Translations under genes and position numbers: made by a program
Shown here: piece by piece, positions 27,409 through 37,993 of the stretch
Numbering within the stretch: position 1 is the stretch's first letter
How the letters are laid out: every line of letters starts with the position of its first letter
Assembly: GCA_023251455.1 (NCBI GenBank)
Contig: JAHEYT010000024.1
Coordinates: 1-64,000 of the forward strand
DNA length: 64,000 nucleotides
Direction of reading: 5' to 3'
Source of the DNA: Bacteroidota bacterium
GTDB lineage: Bacteria; Bacteroidota; Bacteroidia; Bacteroidales; Prolixibacteraceae
Notes under the pieces: model-generated
What the model saw: only the letters and a program-made list of their open reading frames with translations
Database searches by the model: none
Told to the model about the DNA's origin: nothing

Positions 27409-28635
27409 TCACACCTTTCCCCAATATTTTTCATTCCTTAAAACCTTTTTCAGTCGGGGCAAAAAACTCACCGAAAGCAAGATAAACGACACAAATATCG
27501 CCATCGGAATAAGAGCATTAACCACCGCTTCACCGCGAATGGCCTGTGAAATAAAGATCTTCACCCACTGTGTAAACGGGAAAAGATATGAAAATACCCT
27601 GGCTACAACCGGCATCGCAAACTGAGGAAAAGTCAGCCCGGAGAAAGTCAAAGCCATCATGGCATAGGCACTTGCTAATGACAGAGCCAACCTCAGATTT
27701 GCTGTAACTGAAACCAATAAAACCGCCAACATCTGGTAGGTAAAAATCAATCCCATTTCGCCCAGAACAATGAAGACGAAACTGCCCTGAAGTGGTGTTC
27801 CCATCCGGATAAACAAAACCACATTCATTACAACTGCATCGATCATTAATAAAATGGTGTACGGAAAAAGTTTCCCGGCCAAACCAACAATGAGGCTTCC
27901 ACCCGAATGTTCCAGCCATTCCGGACCAGTTCCTTCGCGAACTTCGGTACCCACAGCGAACACGTTAGAAAGTAGGGTGAAAATCACGAGCATCAGTGGC
28001 AGAAGCGCACTCAGCAGGAAATAGGAATAGTTCCCAAAAGGATTAAACAGAATGTGCTGCTGAAGCCTAACCGGTTGGGCCTTCGCTTTTGCCAGTCGTT
28101 CGGGCAAACCGCTTTTCATCACGAATTGCAGTTTTATTCCTCCTGAAAGAGTTGCCAGCGATTTGTAAATTCCTTTTTGGAGGTATCCGCCTTTCAGGAT
28201 ATTGGTATTGTTGATGAACACCGGAATTCTCTCACTGCTACCTTTCAGTATATTTTTTTCAGTTCCCTCCGGAATAATGACCACGGCATCCAGCTTTCCT
28301 TCGGCCATTTGCTGATAGGCTTCTTCCTGATTGGGGATGTGCATCGCAATTTCCGCTTCGGGAGTTGCATCAATCCACATCACAACTTTGCGCGATAAAA
28401 CCGTGTTGTCAAGATCGACAATGCCAACCGGAAGATTTCGTGGAACCCCGTCAGCAAAGATCAGCAGAAGAATCACAAACGAGATGAGCGGGCCAATCAA
28501 CGTTGTAAATAGATAAATCGTTGAACCCGACATCCGGTCGATTTCGCGCAGAAAAACCTTAAAAAAAGGATTCTTCCGGAAGAATGATTCGCTGTTCCCT
28601 ACAATATCTGACACTATTTTTTGTTTCTTCTTCAT
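27409..28635 (-). CDS. ABC-2 type transporter permease
   Basis: 408 aa; same topology (GIVDLDNTVLSRKV; DAVVIIPEGTEKNILKG). Confidence 0.87.
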   Translation of the reverse strand: MKKKQKIVSDIVGNSESFFRKNPFFKVFLREIDRMSGSTIYLFTTLIGPLISFVILLLIFADGVPRNLPVGIVDLDNTVLSRKVVMWIDATPEAEIAMHIPNQEEAYQQMAEGKLDAVVIIPEGTEKNILKGSSERIPVFINNTNILKGGYLQKGIYKSLATLSGGIKLQFVMKSGLPERLAKAKAQPVRLQQHILFNPFGNYSYFLLSALLPLMLVIFTLLSNVFAVGTEVREGTGPEWLEHSGGSLIVGLAGKLFPYTILLMIDAVVMNVVLFIRMGTPLQGSFVFIVLGEMGLIFTYQMLAVLLVSVTANLRLALSLASAYAMMALTFSGLTFPQFAMPVVARVFSYLFPFTQWVKIFISQAIRGEAVVNALIPMAIFVSFILLSVSFLPRLKKVLRNEKYWGKV

Positions 28636-28685
28636 TGAACTCTTTTTTCGGGAGTTTCCGAAATCCCTTAAAAATCATTGGTCAA

Positions 28686-28753
28686 GTCATCCTGAACTTG
28701 TTTCAGGATCTCTCTGGACTTAATTACAGACCCCGAAATAAATTCGGGGTGAC
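28686..28753. repeat. Paired hairpin repeat (family 2)
   Basis: GTCATCCTGAACTTGTTTCAGGATCTCT (28686-28713, +) and CGTCACCCCGAATTTATTTCGGGGTCTG (about 28728-28754, -). Confidence 0.85.
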
Positions 28754-28768
28754 GAGTTTCGCAAACTA

Positions 28769-29761
28769 TTACCTTTTAAACTGTTTCCAGTTAACCAAAA
28801 CGCTCATGCCGGGGCGAAGCCCTTCGATGGGAGACGCTTGCACCGCATGGATTTCGAACGATTTCATATCAAAACCTCCGGAACTTTTAGTGGCTGTCCA
28901 GGTGGCAAAATCGGCCAGCGGACTGATGTAATTCACTTTCAGAACTACTTCTTTATTTCCCAGCGCCGGAATCTTTGCCTTGATTTCGCTGCCCATGCGA
29001 ACATCGGACATCAGGTCTTCGCGGATGTAAAGTGTTGCCCAGCTATCTTTCAGATCAACCAAAGTGATGACCGGATAACCGGTTGGAACCAGTTCTCCCC
29101 GTTCAGAAATGATGTTGGCTACCTCGCCTGAAGCCTGGGCTTTCACCTGAGTTTCGGCCAGGTAAGCTTCCACTTCCTTTATTCCGCCCTCAGCCTGATT
29201 TACCAGTTCCTGAGCCGAACGTTTATCTTCGAACCGCGCACCTTTCACCGCTTTTTCCCATTGCGATTTGGCGGCGTTGGCTGTTTCGCGGCCAGCTTTG
29301 CTCTGTGTTTCAGCTTCGTCCCGCTTTTGTTCCGAAACTACGCCATCTTTATACAGGTTCTCCACCCTCGTAAATGTCTTTTCATACAATCGGGCAGCAG
29401 CTTCGGCTTTCACATACAGGTTGTAAGCCGCCGCAATATCTTCAGCCTGGGCTCCGTTTTGCGCCTTCAGACTTTGTGCCTGAGCTGCATTCCTGAGAGC
29501 AGTTACCTGCAACAATTTGGCATCAATTTCCGGACTGCTGATCGAAAACATGAAATCGCCTTTGACCACTTGCTGACCACGTTTCACCGCAATAGTGTCA
29601 ATCCTTCCAGGTATTTTGGAGGCAACCTTGAACTGTGTTGCTTCAATTTCGCCCTGCACTTCGAGAGGCAACGGGCGGGTAATTAACCAGGTGGTATAAA
29701 GCAGAAAAATCAGCAGGGCGGTGAAAAACAGCCCGATAATAAAATTTCTTGTCTTGTTCAT
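28769..29761 (-). CDS. HlyD-family periplasmic adaptor (membrane fusion protein)
   Basis: 330 aa; GEIEATQFKVASKIPGRIDTIAVKRGQQVVKGDFMF biotinyl-lipoyl-like domain and coiled coil. Confidence 0.92.
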   Translation of the reverse strand: MNKTRNFIIGLFFTALLIFLLYTTWLITRPLPLEVQGEIEATQFKVASKIPGRIDTIAVKRGQQVVKGDFMFSISSPEIDAKLLQVTALRNAAQAQSLKAQNGAQAEDIAAAYNLYVKAEAAARLYEKTFTRVENLYKDGVVSEQKRDEAETQSKAGRETANAAKSQWEKAVKGARFEDKRSAQELVNQAEGGIKEVEAYLAETQVKAQASGEVANIISERGELVPTGYPVITLVDLKDSWATLYIREDLMSDVRMGSEIKAKIPALGNKEVVLKVNYISPLADFATWTATKSSGGFDMKSFEIHAVQASPIEGLRPGMSVLVNWKQFKR

Positions 29762-29782
29762 TGTATTCGGTATTATACTGTT

Positions 29783-31303
29783 TTAAAATGATTCAATAAT
29801 TACCTGACTGCTCGACTGGTAGGCCAGGAACATATCAGGACTTCCACAAATTTGAAGCAAAGTTGCCAGTGTCACATCATAGTTGTACATGGCCTGAAGG
29901 CGATCGATTTTCACTTTGGCCAACAACAAATTGGCGTCAACCAACTCGGTTGATGTAGAAAGTCCTTCGTGGAAAGCTTTGTCGCGGCTTTCGACATAGG
30001 TTTTGGCAAATTCCAGGGTTTTGTCGAGTTCTTCCAGTTGTTCCACCTGCATTCCAAGCTGTTGGTGCATCTTTTTGATCACCGTTTTAATATCTTCTTC
30101 AGCTTTTAGTCCGGCTTGTTCCACCTGGTCTTCTTTAAACTGCGCTGCCTGAAGTTTCCGGTGGCGGGCATTTCCTTCAAAAAGCGACCAGTTTAATCCA
30201 ACTCCAACCAACCATTGCGGAACGTATGGCGACAAATCTTTGTCGGCCAAATCGTAAGTTCCGGTTAGTGCAACTGTGGGCAGGTAATTGCTTTTTTCTA
30301 ATTTTACTCCGGTAGCTGCCAGTTCCCTTTTTGAGTCAACCTGTAGCAACTGCGGATTATTGCGTAAAGCCAATTCAATGAAAAAGCCCTCGTCTTCAAC
30401 GCTTTTCAGGATAAATAATTGACTTGCCGGCGACAGATCGCTGCTGTCGCTAACTGCCATTGTATTCTGAAGTGCACGTTTTACGATGGTAGCCTCGCGG
30501 TTGGCTTTTTTCAGTTCGCGTTCGGCATCCGAATTGGCCACCTGGGCATGCAAATATTCAACTTTAGCAATTTGGCCTTGTTCGCTCAGTTTCTGCGAAT
30601 CGAAAAGATGTTTTTTCATGGCTTCGGCCACCTGACCGCGCACTTTGCTGGCCTGTTCTGCCAAAACCAGTCCGTAATAACGGGTGGCCAACTCGCTTAG
30701 CAATTCACCTTCTTTTTGTTTTTGATGAAGTCCGGCTTCCTCTTCATAAATTTGCGAGGCTTTGTTGGCTGCATATATTTTTCCGCCGGTATAAAGTGGC
30801 CACACAAAGTTGGCATTTACCGATGCAAATTGTTTTTCCTGAATCATTTTATTCCATTCAGCAGCATTAATCGAAGCCTCTCCTGCTAAAATCTTGGAAC
30901 GTATAGCCCCGGTACTGACGTTTTCAGGTAGGGTTGGCATTACGCCGGAAGTCTTCGGATCGGGATTCGGAACTCCGGAGAAGTTACCGTATTTACCCAA
31001 AGCTTCGTAAAGTGGTGTGATGGCATCGCGCACCGGAGTGAGGTCGAGCGTAAGCGGATCGGCCATCTGAACCGCAGTTGCAGTAACAAAAACCCTTGGA
31101 GCACGCAGTCCGAATGCAGCTTTTTTATCAGCTTCCTTTTCGCGAATCTCGAATCCGGCCTGCTTCAACACATGGCTATTCTGATTCATTTGCCCATAGG
31201 CTTCAGAAAAAGTAAGCGACACTGCAGTTTTATCCTGACTAAAAACACTGACATTGAACACTATCAGGATGAGAATGAAAATAATTTCTGAATTTCGTTT
31301 CAT
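29783..31303 (-). CDS. TolC-family outer membrane efflux protein
   Basis: 506 aa; signal peptide; paired OEP repeats with coiled-coil segments. Confidence 0.92.
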   Translation of the reverse strand: MKRNSEIIFILILIVFNVSVFSQDKTAVSLTFSEAYGQMNQNSHVLKQAGFEIREKEADKKAAFGLRAPRVFVTATAVQMADPLTLDLTPVRDAITPLYEALGKYGNFSGVPNPDPKTSGVMPTLPENVSTGAIRSKILAGEASINAAEWNKMIQEKQFASVNANFVWPLYTGGKIYAANKASQIYEEEAGLHQKQKEGELLSELATRYYGLVLAEQASKVRGQVAEAMKKHLFDSQKLSEQGQIAKVEYLHAQVANSDAERELKKANREATIVKRALQNTMAVSDSSDLSPASQLFILKSVEDEGFFIELALRNNPQLLQVDSKRELAATGVKLEKSNYLPTVALTGTYDLADKDLSPYVPQWLVGVGLNWSLFEGNARHRKLQAAQFKEDQVEQAGLKAEEDIKTVIKKMHQQLGMQVEQLEELDKTLEFAKTYVESRDKAFHEGLSTSTELVDANLLLAKVKIDRLQAMYNYDVTLATLLQICGSPDMFLAYQSSSQVIIESF

Positions 31304-31466
31304 GATTGATCTGATTTCAGGGACAAAGAAACTAACTTTATCGAACGTATTTGTTTTTTGGTCGAATTAATTGCAATTGCCATCCAGAAATTAAACTTCT
31401 TTTAATATTACTTTCTGTACATTTGAAGTATCAAGTGAGCTATCAACACTCAAACCCAGCGTTACG

Positions 31467-31934
31467 ATGGAACTAACTCAGGATCAAATAATCGCATACA
31501 ACAAAGCAGCTTTTTTATGCAGCCGGTCAGAACATTGCACTTCCGACATTCAGGAAAAGCTAAAGCTTTGGGGAGTTTCATCTGAAGATTCGGAGTTGGT
31601 CATTGCAAAACTGGTCGAAGAAAAATACATTGATGATGAGCGATTTGCCCGGGCATACGTGAAAGACAAGTTTAGGTTCAATCATTGGGGTAAACAAAAA
31701 ATTGCCTTTATGTTGCGATCAAAAAACATTTCGTCGGAAATTATGGAGCTCGCATTCGAGGAAATTGAGGACGAAGGTTACTCCAACGAACTCCGGAAAC
31801 TACTGACCGATAAGGAAAAATCGATTAAATCGAAAGATCAGTACGATAAACGAAATAAACTGATGCGTTTTGCCATGGGGCGCGGGTTTGAATCGGGCCA
31901 GATTTATGCGGTTTTAAAAGAATTGGGAATTTGA
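31467..31934 (+). CDS. recX: Regulatory protein RecX
   Basis: 155 aa; LVEEKYIDDERFARAYVKDKFRFNHWGKQKIAFMLRSKNIS. Confidence 0.92.
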   Translation: MELTQDQIIAYNKAAFLCSRSEHCTSDIQEKLKLWGVSSEDSELVIAKLVEEKYIDDERFARAYVKDKFRFNHWGKQKIAFMLRSKNISSEIMELAFEEIEDEGYSNELRKLLTDKEKSIKSKDQYDKRNKLMRFAMGRGFESGQIYAVLKELGI

Positions 31935-32043
31935 ATACTAAATTTTGAGTACTAAATAAAAACCATATAGGCACATTGAAAAAGGGTTTAAGGATAAACT
32001 ATGTGTTCTATTGTGCCTATGTGGTTCAAAACGAATAGAATAT

Positions 32044-33078
32044 ATGAAAATCATACTTTTAGCGCTTATCGTCTTGCTGACTATGACCAGCCAGGCCATT
32101 CGGATTCCTAAATCGTGCAAGATTATAACCAGCGAATATATTTTTGAGGATGCTCCATTTAAACAATGTCACGCTTCGACCATCATTGAGCTAAAAGATG
32201 GATCGATGATGGCAGCCTGGTTCGGCGGATCGCACGAAAGCAATAAAGACGTAGAAGTATGGGTATCTGATAAAAAGGCCGGGTCGTGGACTGCTCCGCG
32301 TAGCATAGCGAATGGAATTATTAACGATTCGTTACGTTATGCCTGTTGGAATCCGGTATTGTTCCGCAATCCAAATGGCTTGCTTTCGTTATATTACAAG
32401 GTTGGCCCAAATCCACGCGAATGGTGGGGAATGGTGATTCATTCGTCCGACGAAGGCAAAAGCTGGTCGACTCCTGAAAAGCTTCCGGATGGGATTTTAG
32501 GCCCAATCAAAAACAAGCCGATAACATTGGCTTCCGGAGTTATTCTGAGCCCATCGAGTATTGAAACGAAAACCGAAGAATGGCATGCACACATTGAACG
32601 CTCAACCGATAACGGAAAATCTTGGGATAAGATCGCCATCGATCCTCAAAATCCGGCCAAAGTCATACAGCCAACGCTTTTGCTTTATCCTGAAGGTAAA
32701 ATTCAGGCTTTGTTGCGGAGTGATCAAACCTGCATCATGGAAAGTTGGTCGGATGACGAAGGAAAAACATGGAGCGCGCTGGCTAAAAGCAATGTTTTAA
32801 ACCCGAATTCAGGAATTGATGCCGTAACACTTTCTTCAGGCTTGCAGGTTATCGTGTATAACCCCAAAAAAGGTGGCGGAGATTGGGTAAACGGGAGAAA
32901 CAAATTGAATGTGGCTGTTTCGGGCGATGGAAAAATATGGAAGGATGTGGCAGTTCTTGAAGATCAGGCTAGCGGTGAATTCAGTTATCCGGCAATTATT
33001 CAAACTTCAGATAAAGCGGTTCACGTGGTTTATACTGCCAACCGCAAATCGATTAAACATGTTGTGCTCGAGTTTTAA
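32044..33078 (+). CDS. Sialidase-like (BNR-repeat) secreted glycosidase family protein
   Basis: Start placed at internal Met with signal MKIILLALIVLLTMTSQA; SDEGKSWSTPEKL, STDNGKSWDKI, SDDEGKTWSAL Asp-box repeats. Confidence 0.85.
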   Translation: MKIILLALIVLLTMTSQAIRIPKSCKIITSEYIFEDAPFKQCHASTIIELKDGSMMAAWFGGSHESNKDVEVWVSDKKAGSWTAPRSIANGIINDSLRYACWNPVLFRNPNGLLSLYYKVGPNPREWWGMVIHSSDEGKSWSTPEKLPDGILGPIKNKPITLASGVILSPSSIETKTEEWHAHIERSTDNGKSWDKIAIDPQNPAKVIQPTLLLYPEGKIQALLRSDQTCIMESWSDDEGKTWSALAKSNVLNPNSGIDAVTLSSGLQVIVYNPKKGGGDWVNGRNKLNVAVSGDGKIWKDVAVLEDQASGEFSYPAIIQTSDKAVHVVYTANRKSIKHVVLEF

Positions 33079-33090
33079 GCGAATGTCATA

Positions 33091-33133
33091 AAAAGAGAAA
33101 AGGTTTGCAATGACTACAAACCTTTTCTCTTTT
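33091..33133. terminator. Bidirectional hairpin terminator
   Basis: AAAAGAGAAAAGGTTTG / CAAACCTTTTCTCTTTT between convergent genes. Confidence 0.85.
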
Positions 33134-33148
33134 AGTAACAAATTCAGT

Positions 33149-34069
33149 CTAAAATGAATCCACTTCCCTGTAGGCATTTATGAAGGCAACTTCGCCTTCT
33201 TTCCCTTTGATGCTTCTTCCATGCTCGCAACATAAAACGCCATCGTATCCTTTGCTGTGTATGTGTTTGAACACATTCTTGTAATTAATCTCCCCGGTTG
33301 TTGGTTCGTTACGGCCCGGATTATCGCCAATATGGAAAGCAGCAATGTTATTCCATGCTTTGTCGATATTCGGAATCAGGTTGCCTTCGGTAATTTGCTG
33401 GTGATACAAGTCATCAACAATTTTGCACGACGGATGATTCACCGCCTGGCAAATCAGATGCGCCTGTGATATTTTTGTCAGGAATAAACCTGGGTGGTTC
33501 GTCCACGCGTTGAGCGGTTCCATCACCAATATCAACCCACTTTTTTCGACCACCTCGCAACACATTTTCATGTTGTCGATTACATTGGCAGTCTGGTAAT
33601 CCCATTCCAATCCTTCGTCGAAATGGCCGGGAACAACCAGCGCCCATTTTGCTCCGGTACGTTTTGCACATTCAACGCCCTCTTCCATTTTCTTTTTCAG
33701 CATCTCTTTGATGGCCGGATCCTGGGTCACCATCGACTTCACCGGAAAATCGGCATATAAAACGAATGGACCTAAATCCATGTTGCGGCGAGCAAGTTCA
33801 GCAGCAATTTTTTCCTGAATGGCGGGCTCTTTTTTCATCAAACCATTGTCGAAAATTGCACGAAAACCCTGATCGCCAATAAATTTGATCTGATCGAACA
33901 AGTCTTCGCCTGCACTTTCTTTAAAAGTACCGAAACTCGGTGCATATTTCAGTTTAAACTGTGATTCGTTTGAAACCTTTCCTTCGGAAGCGAAGGTTTT
34001 GGTTGAACCTGCAAGGCTAACAGCAGCAATGGTTCCGGCTGCGTTTCGTAAAAATGATCGTCTTTCCAT
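33149..34069 (-). CDS. TIM-barrel sugar isomerase/hydroxypyruvate isomerase-like protein with Tat-like signal
   Basis: MERRSFLRNAAGTIAAVSLAG leader; EPLNAWTNHPGLFLTK, KIVDDLYHQQITEGNLIPNI. Confidence 0.85.
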   Translation of the reverse strand: MERRSFLRNAAGTIAAVSLAGSTKTFASEGKVSNESQFKLKYAPSFGTFKESAGEDLFDQIKFIGDQGFRAIFDNGLMKKEPAIQEKIAAELARRNMDLGPFVLYADFPVKSMVTQDPAIKEMLKKKMEEGVECAKRTGAKWALVVPGHFDEGLEWDYQTANVIDNMKMCCEVVEKSGLILVMEPLNAWTNHPGLFLTKISQAHLICQAVNHPSCKIVDDLYHQQITEGNLIPNIDKAWNNIAAFHIGDNPGRNEPTTGEINYKNVFKHIHSKGYDGVLCCEHGRSIKGKEGEVAFINAYREVDSF

Positions 34070-34262
34070 GTTGGTATAGTTTAGTTTGAGCATCCGAAGA
34101 TAAGAATCTGAACATCCCTGCGCAAATCTAATCGATAAAAAACCGGTCTGGTCTGGTATGTTTTTCTTAAATTATAATTACTTCATCTAAAAAAGTTTTC
34201 TAATTTTAACGAGCCTAAAAAAGGCCTAACTATAATTTATAAACCAACTAAATTAATCCAAT

Positions 34263-35420
34263 ATGATGAATCGTAAATTACGCATGGGAATGGTCGGTGG
34301 CGGCAGTGACGCTTTTATCGGAGCCATTCATCGTCTGGCAGCTTTTATGGACGGACAAATCGAACTGGTCTGCGGCTGCTTCAGCATCAATCCTGAAATT
34401 TCACTTTCCTCCGGAAAATCGTATTATCTTCCTGAAAATCGCGTGTACAAAACCTACCAGGAAATGTTTGAAAATGAAGTCAAACTCCCCGAAGGAGACC
34501 GCATGGATTTCGTAACCATCGTTACTCCAAACTTCGCGCACTTTGGTCCGGCCATGATGGCTTTGGATAATGGATTCAACGTAGTAATCGATAAACCCAT
34601 CACTTTTACTCTCGAAGAAGCGCTTCAACTTCAGGCCAAATTACAGGAAACCGGATTATTGCTCGCTTTAACTCATACTTACTCCGGATACCCAGCCGTG
34701 AAACATGCCAAACAAATGGTTGCCGAAGGTCAGCTAGGCAAAATCCGTAAAATATTTGTGGAATATCCGCAGGGATGGCTTTCGTCAAAACTCGAAGACT
34801 CCGGAAATGCACAGGCATCGTGGCGCACCGACCCTAAACGCTCCGGAAAGGCTGGCGCTATGGGCGACATAGGAACTCATGCGCACCACCTGGCCGAATA
34901 CATTACCGGCTTAAAAACAACTGAACTGTGTGCCGAACTGAATGTTTTCGTTCCCGGACGTTTGCTTGATGACGATGGCGCCGTTCTGCTTCGTTTCGAC
35001 AATGGCGCCAAAGGCGTTTTGATCGCTACACAAATTGCAGCCGGAGAAGAAAATGCAATTAAAATCCGCGTTTATGGCGACAAAGGAGGACTGGAATGGG
35101 CTCAACACGAACCCAACACCCTGATTGCCAAATGGACAAGCAAACCTACCGAAATATTACGCGTTGGCACTTCGATGGGAGCAGCAGCCAATGCCAATAC
35201 CCGCACACCCGGAGGTCATCCGGAAGGTTACCTGGAAGCTTTTGCCAATATCTACCGCAATTTTTCGTTTACGCTTCGGGCCAAAATGAATGGCGAAGAA
35301 CCAAAAGCCGAATGGCTCGATTACCCCGGCGTTGAAGACGGCATCCGTGGCATGCAATTTATCGATGCTGTAGTTGAAGCGGGATACAACGACGACGTAA
35401 AATGGGTTCCCTTCGGGTAG
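34263..35420 (+). CDS. Gfo/Idh/MocA family oxidoreductase
   Basis: 385 aa; [16 protein letters not shown] Rossmann; [30 protein letters not shown]. Confidence 0.93.
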   Translation: MMNRKLRMGMVGGGSDAFIGAIHRLAAFMDGQIELVCGCFSINPEISLSSGKSYYLPENRVYKTYQEMFENEVKLPEGDRMDFVTIVTPNFAHFGPAMMALDNGFNVVIDKPITFTLEEALQLQAKLQETGLLLALTHTYSGYPAVKHAKQMVAEGQLGKIRKIFVEYPQGWLSSKLEDSGNAQASWRTDPKRSGKAGAMGDIGTHAHHLAEYITGLKTTELCAELNVFVPGRLLDDDGAVLLRFDNGAKGVLIATQIAAGEENAIKIRVYGDKGGLEWAQHEPNTLIAKWTSKPTEILRVGTSMGAAANANTRTPGGHPEGYLEAFANIYRNFSFTLRAKMNGEEPKAEWLDYPGVEDGIRGMQFIDAVVEAGYNDDVKWVPFG

Positions 35421-35525
35421 TTCCAAGTTCAAAATTCCAGGTTTCAAGTTTCGGGCGCCACCTGGAACTTGAAACCTGAAACTTGAAACAATTTTTTGAA
35501 ACAATAACCAATTAAAAAAGATATC

Positions 35526-36518
35526 ATGGGCAGACCAGTAACACTATTTACCGGACAATGGGCCGACCTTCCCTTTGAAACGATGTGCGAAAAAGCGCTT
35601 GAGTTTGGCTACGACGGCCTCGAACTTTGTACTTGGGGCGATCACATGGAAATCGACAAAGCCGATCAGGCATATTGCGATGCACGCAAAGAAACGCTTG
35701 CTAAATACGACCTTCAGTTGTTCGCTATTTCAACGCATTTGGTTGGACAGTGCGTTTGCGACCGCATCGACGAACGTCATCAAGGCATTGTTCCTGCATA
35801 TATTTGGGGCGATGGCGATCCGGAAGGAGTGCGCCAGAGAGCAGCCGCCGAAATCATTAAAACCGGGAAAGTAGCCAAAATGCTTGGACTCGATACCGTC
35901 ATAGGTTTTACCGGAAGCTCAATTTGGCATATGCTGTATTCATTTCCGGCAGTTAGTCAGGAAATGATTGACAAAGGTTATGCAGATTTCGCCAAGCGAT
36001 GGACTCCGATATTGGATGAATACCAGAAAATGGGAGTCAAATTTGCACTGGAAGTGCACCCGACTGAAATTGCCTTCGACATTGCAACAGCCCGTCGCGC
36101 ATTGAAAGCAGTGAATTATCATCCTGCATTTGGGTTCAATTTCGACCCAAGCCACCTCGGATACCAGGGTGTTGACTACGTGAAATTTATTTACGAATTC
36201 TCCGACCGAATTTTCCATGTTCACATGAAAGATGCCTATTGGAGCGAACACCCGATGGAAATTGGCGTTTTCGGTGGTCATACCGAATTTGGGGACAACC
36301 GTCGCTACTGGAACTTCAGGAGTTTGGGCCGCGGAAAAATCGATTTCGAAAACATCATTCGCGCTCTGAACGATATCAAATACTCCGGACCACTTTCTGT
36401 TGAATGGGAAGACAGCGGCATGAACCGCGAAGCCGGAGCCGTTGAAGCCTGCGATTTCGTTCGTTACAGCGACTTCGATCCTTCGGATGTGGCGTTCGAC
36501 GATGCCATGCAGAAATAG
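35526..36518 (+). CDS. Sugar phosphate isomerase/epimerase (TIM barrel, xylose isomerase-like)
   Basis: 330 aa; [39 protein letters not shown]. Confidence 0.92.
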   Translation: MGRPVTLFTGQWADLPFETMCEKALEFGYDGLELCTWGDHMEIDKADQAYCDARKETLAKYDLQLFAISTHLVGQCVCDRIDERHQGIVPAYIWGDGDPEGVRQRAAAEIIKTGKVAKMLGLDTVIGFTGSSIWHMLYSFPAVSQEMIDKGYADFAKRWTPILDEYQKMGVKFALEVHPTEIAFDIATARRALKAVNYHPAFGFNFDPSHLGYQGVDYVKFIYEFSDRIFHVHMKDAYWSEHPMEIGVFGGHTEFGDNRRYWNFRSLGRGKIDFENIIRALNDIKYSGPLSVEWEDSGMNREAGAVEACDFVRYSDFDPSDVAFDDAMQK

Positions 36519-36596
36519 GTTTCAGGTTCCAAGCTGGAGCTTTGATTCATTATTCCTGTATCTAATATCTTTCATCTAATATCTAAAAAAACTATA

Positions 36597-37913
36597 ATGA
36601 CCAACCGACGAAATTTTCTAAGAACTACATCAACGGCGGCAGTAGGACTGAGTCTTGCGGCCACCATGCCAATTCCGATGAGCGCCTGTGCAGGTGCAAA
36701 CGATAAACTTCGCTGTGGAGTAATCGGTATCAATGGAATGGGATTTGCCGATCTGGCGGCCTTCTTGCGCCAAAAGAACACCGAATGTGTTGCTATTTGC
36801 GATGTGGATAGCAATGTGATGAACAAACGTGCTGCAGAAACTGAAAAAGCTCAAGGCTTTAAACCCAGATTATACAGCGATTACCGCAAATTGCTCGAAG
36901 ACAAAGATGTTGATGTGGTAATCATTGGCACTCCCGACCACTGGCATTGTTTGCCGATGGTTGAAGCCTGTCAGTCCGGGAAAGATGTGTATTGCGAAAA
37001 GCCGCTGGGCAACTCCATCGAAGAAATCAACATCATGGAGCGCGCAGCCAACAAATACAAAACCGTTGTTCAGGTGGGCATGTGGCAACGCAGCGATCCG
37101 CACTGGATGGCAGCTGTTGACTTCGTAAAATCCGGAAAACTCGGTAAAATCCGCACCGTTCGAACATGGGCTTATCAGGGTTGGATGGAACCAGTTCCAG
37201 TACAGCCTGATGGTGAAGCTCCTGCAGGAGTTGACTACGATTTCTGGCTCGGACCTGCTAAAAAACGTCCGTTTAATCCAAACCGTTTCCATTTTAATTT
37301 CCGCTGGTTTTACGATTATGCCGGAGGTTTAATGACCGACTGGGGCGTGCACATCATCGATTACGGTCTATTCGGAATGGGCGATCCATCGCCAAAATCA
37401 ATCATGTCGATGGGTGGGAAATATGCTTATCCGGATGATGCTGCCGAAACTCCTGACACCTTGCAGGCTTTGTTCGAATTCGACGGACATACTATGCTTT
37501 GGGATCATGGAACAGGTATCGACGGTGGTTACTATGGTCGTAATCACGGCGTCGGCTATGTTGGAAACAACGGAACTTTGGTTGTTGACCGCAATGGATG
37601 GGAAGTCATTCCGGAGCGGAAGAAAGATAAAGACCTGATTGAGCGTGTTCCTCTACAAAAAGGAACCGGCAAAGGGCTCGATTATCATATGGCGAATTTC
37701 ATTGATGGAGTAAAAAACCGCAACCGTGACCTGAATGCCAGCATTACCATTGCTGCAAACACTGCACGTGTGGCTCATTTAGGAAATATTGCACTTCGTA
37801 CCGGACGCCGTTTATACTGGGATGCTGAAACTAGCAAATTTATTAACGACGAGGAAGCCAACAAATTTCTGGTGCCTGAATACCGTGCACCATGGGCGCT
37901 GCCTAAGATTTAA
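36597..37913 (+). CDS. Gfo/Idh/MocA family oxidoreductase with Tat-like signal
   Basis: 438 aa; MTNRRNFLRTTSTAAVGLSLAATMP leader; VYCEKPLGNSIEE; WGVHIIDYGLFGMG. Confidence 0.93.
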   Translation: MTNRRNFLRTTSTAAVGLSLAATMPIPMSACAGANDKLRCGVIGINGMGFADLAAFLRQKNTECVAICDVDSNVMNKRAAETEKAQGFKPRLYSDYRKLLEDKDVDVVIIGTPDHWHCLPMVEACQSGKDVYCEKPLGNSIEEINIMERAANKYKTVVQVGMWQRSDPHWMAAVDFVKSGKLGKIRTVRTWAYQGWMEPVPVQPDGEAPAGVDYDFWLGPAKKRPFNPNRFHFNFRWFYDYAGGLMTDWGVHIIDYGLFGMGDPSPKSIMSMGGKYAYPDDAAETPDTLQALFEFDGHTMLWDHGTGIDGGYYGRNHGVGYVGNNGTLVVDRNGWEVIPERKKDKDLIERVPLQKGTGKGLDYHMANFIDGVKNRNRDLNASITIAANTARVAHLGNIALRTGRRLYWDAETSKFINDEEANKFLVPEYRAPWALPKI

Positions 37914-37933
37914 ATCTTTAATTATGAGATATG

Positions 37934-37966
37934 AAAACCCGGTTGATAGCCGGGTTTTATTTTTTA
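37934..37966 (+). terminator. Rho-independent terminator
   Basis: AAAACCCGG-TTGATAG-CCGGGTTTTATTTTTT. Confidence 0.85.
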
Positions 37967-37993
37967 GCAAAGGTTTGTCAGGAATAACCCAAT

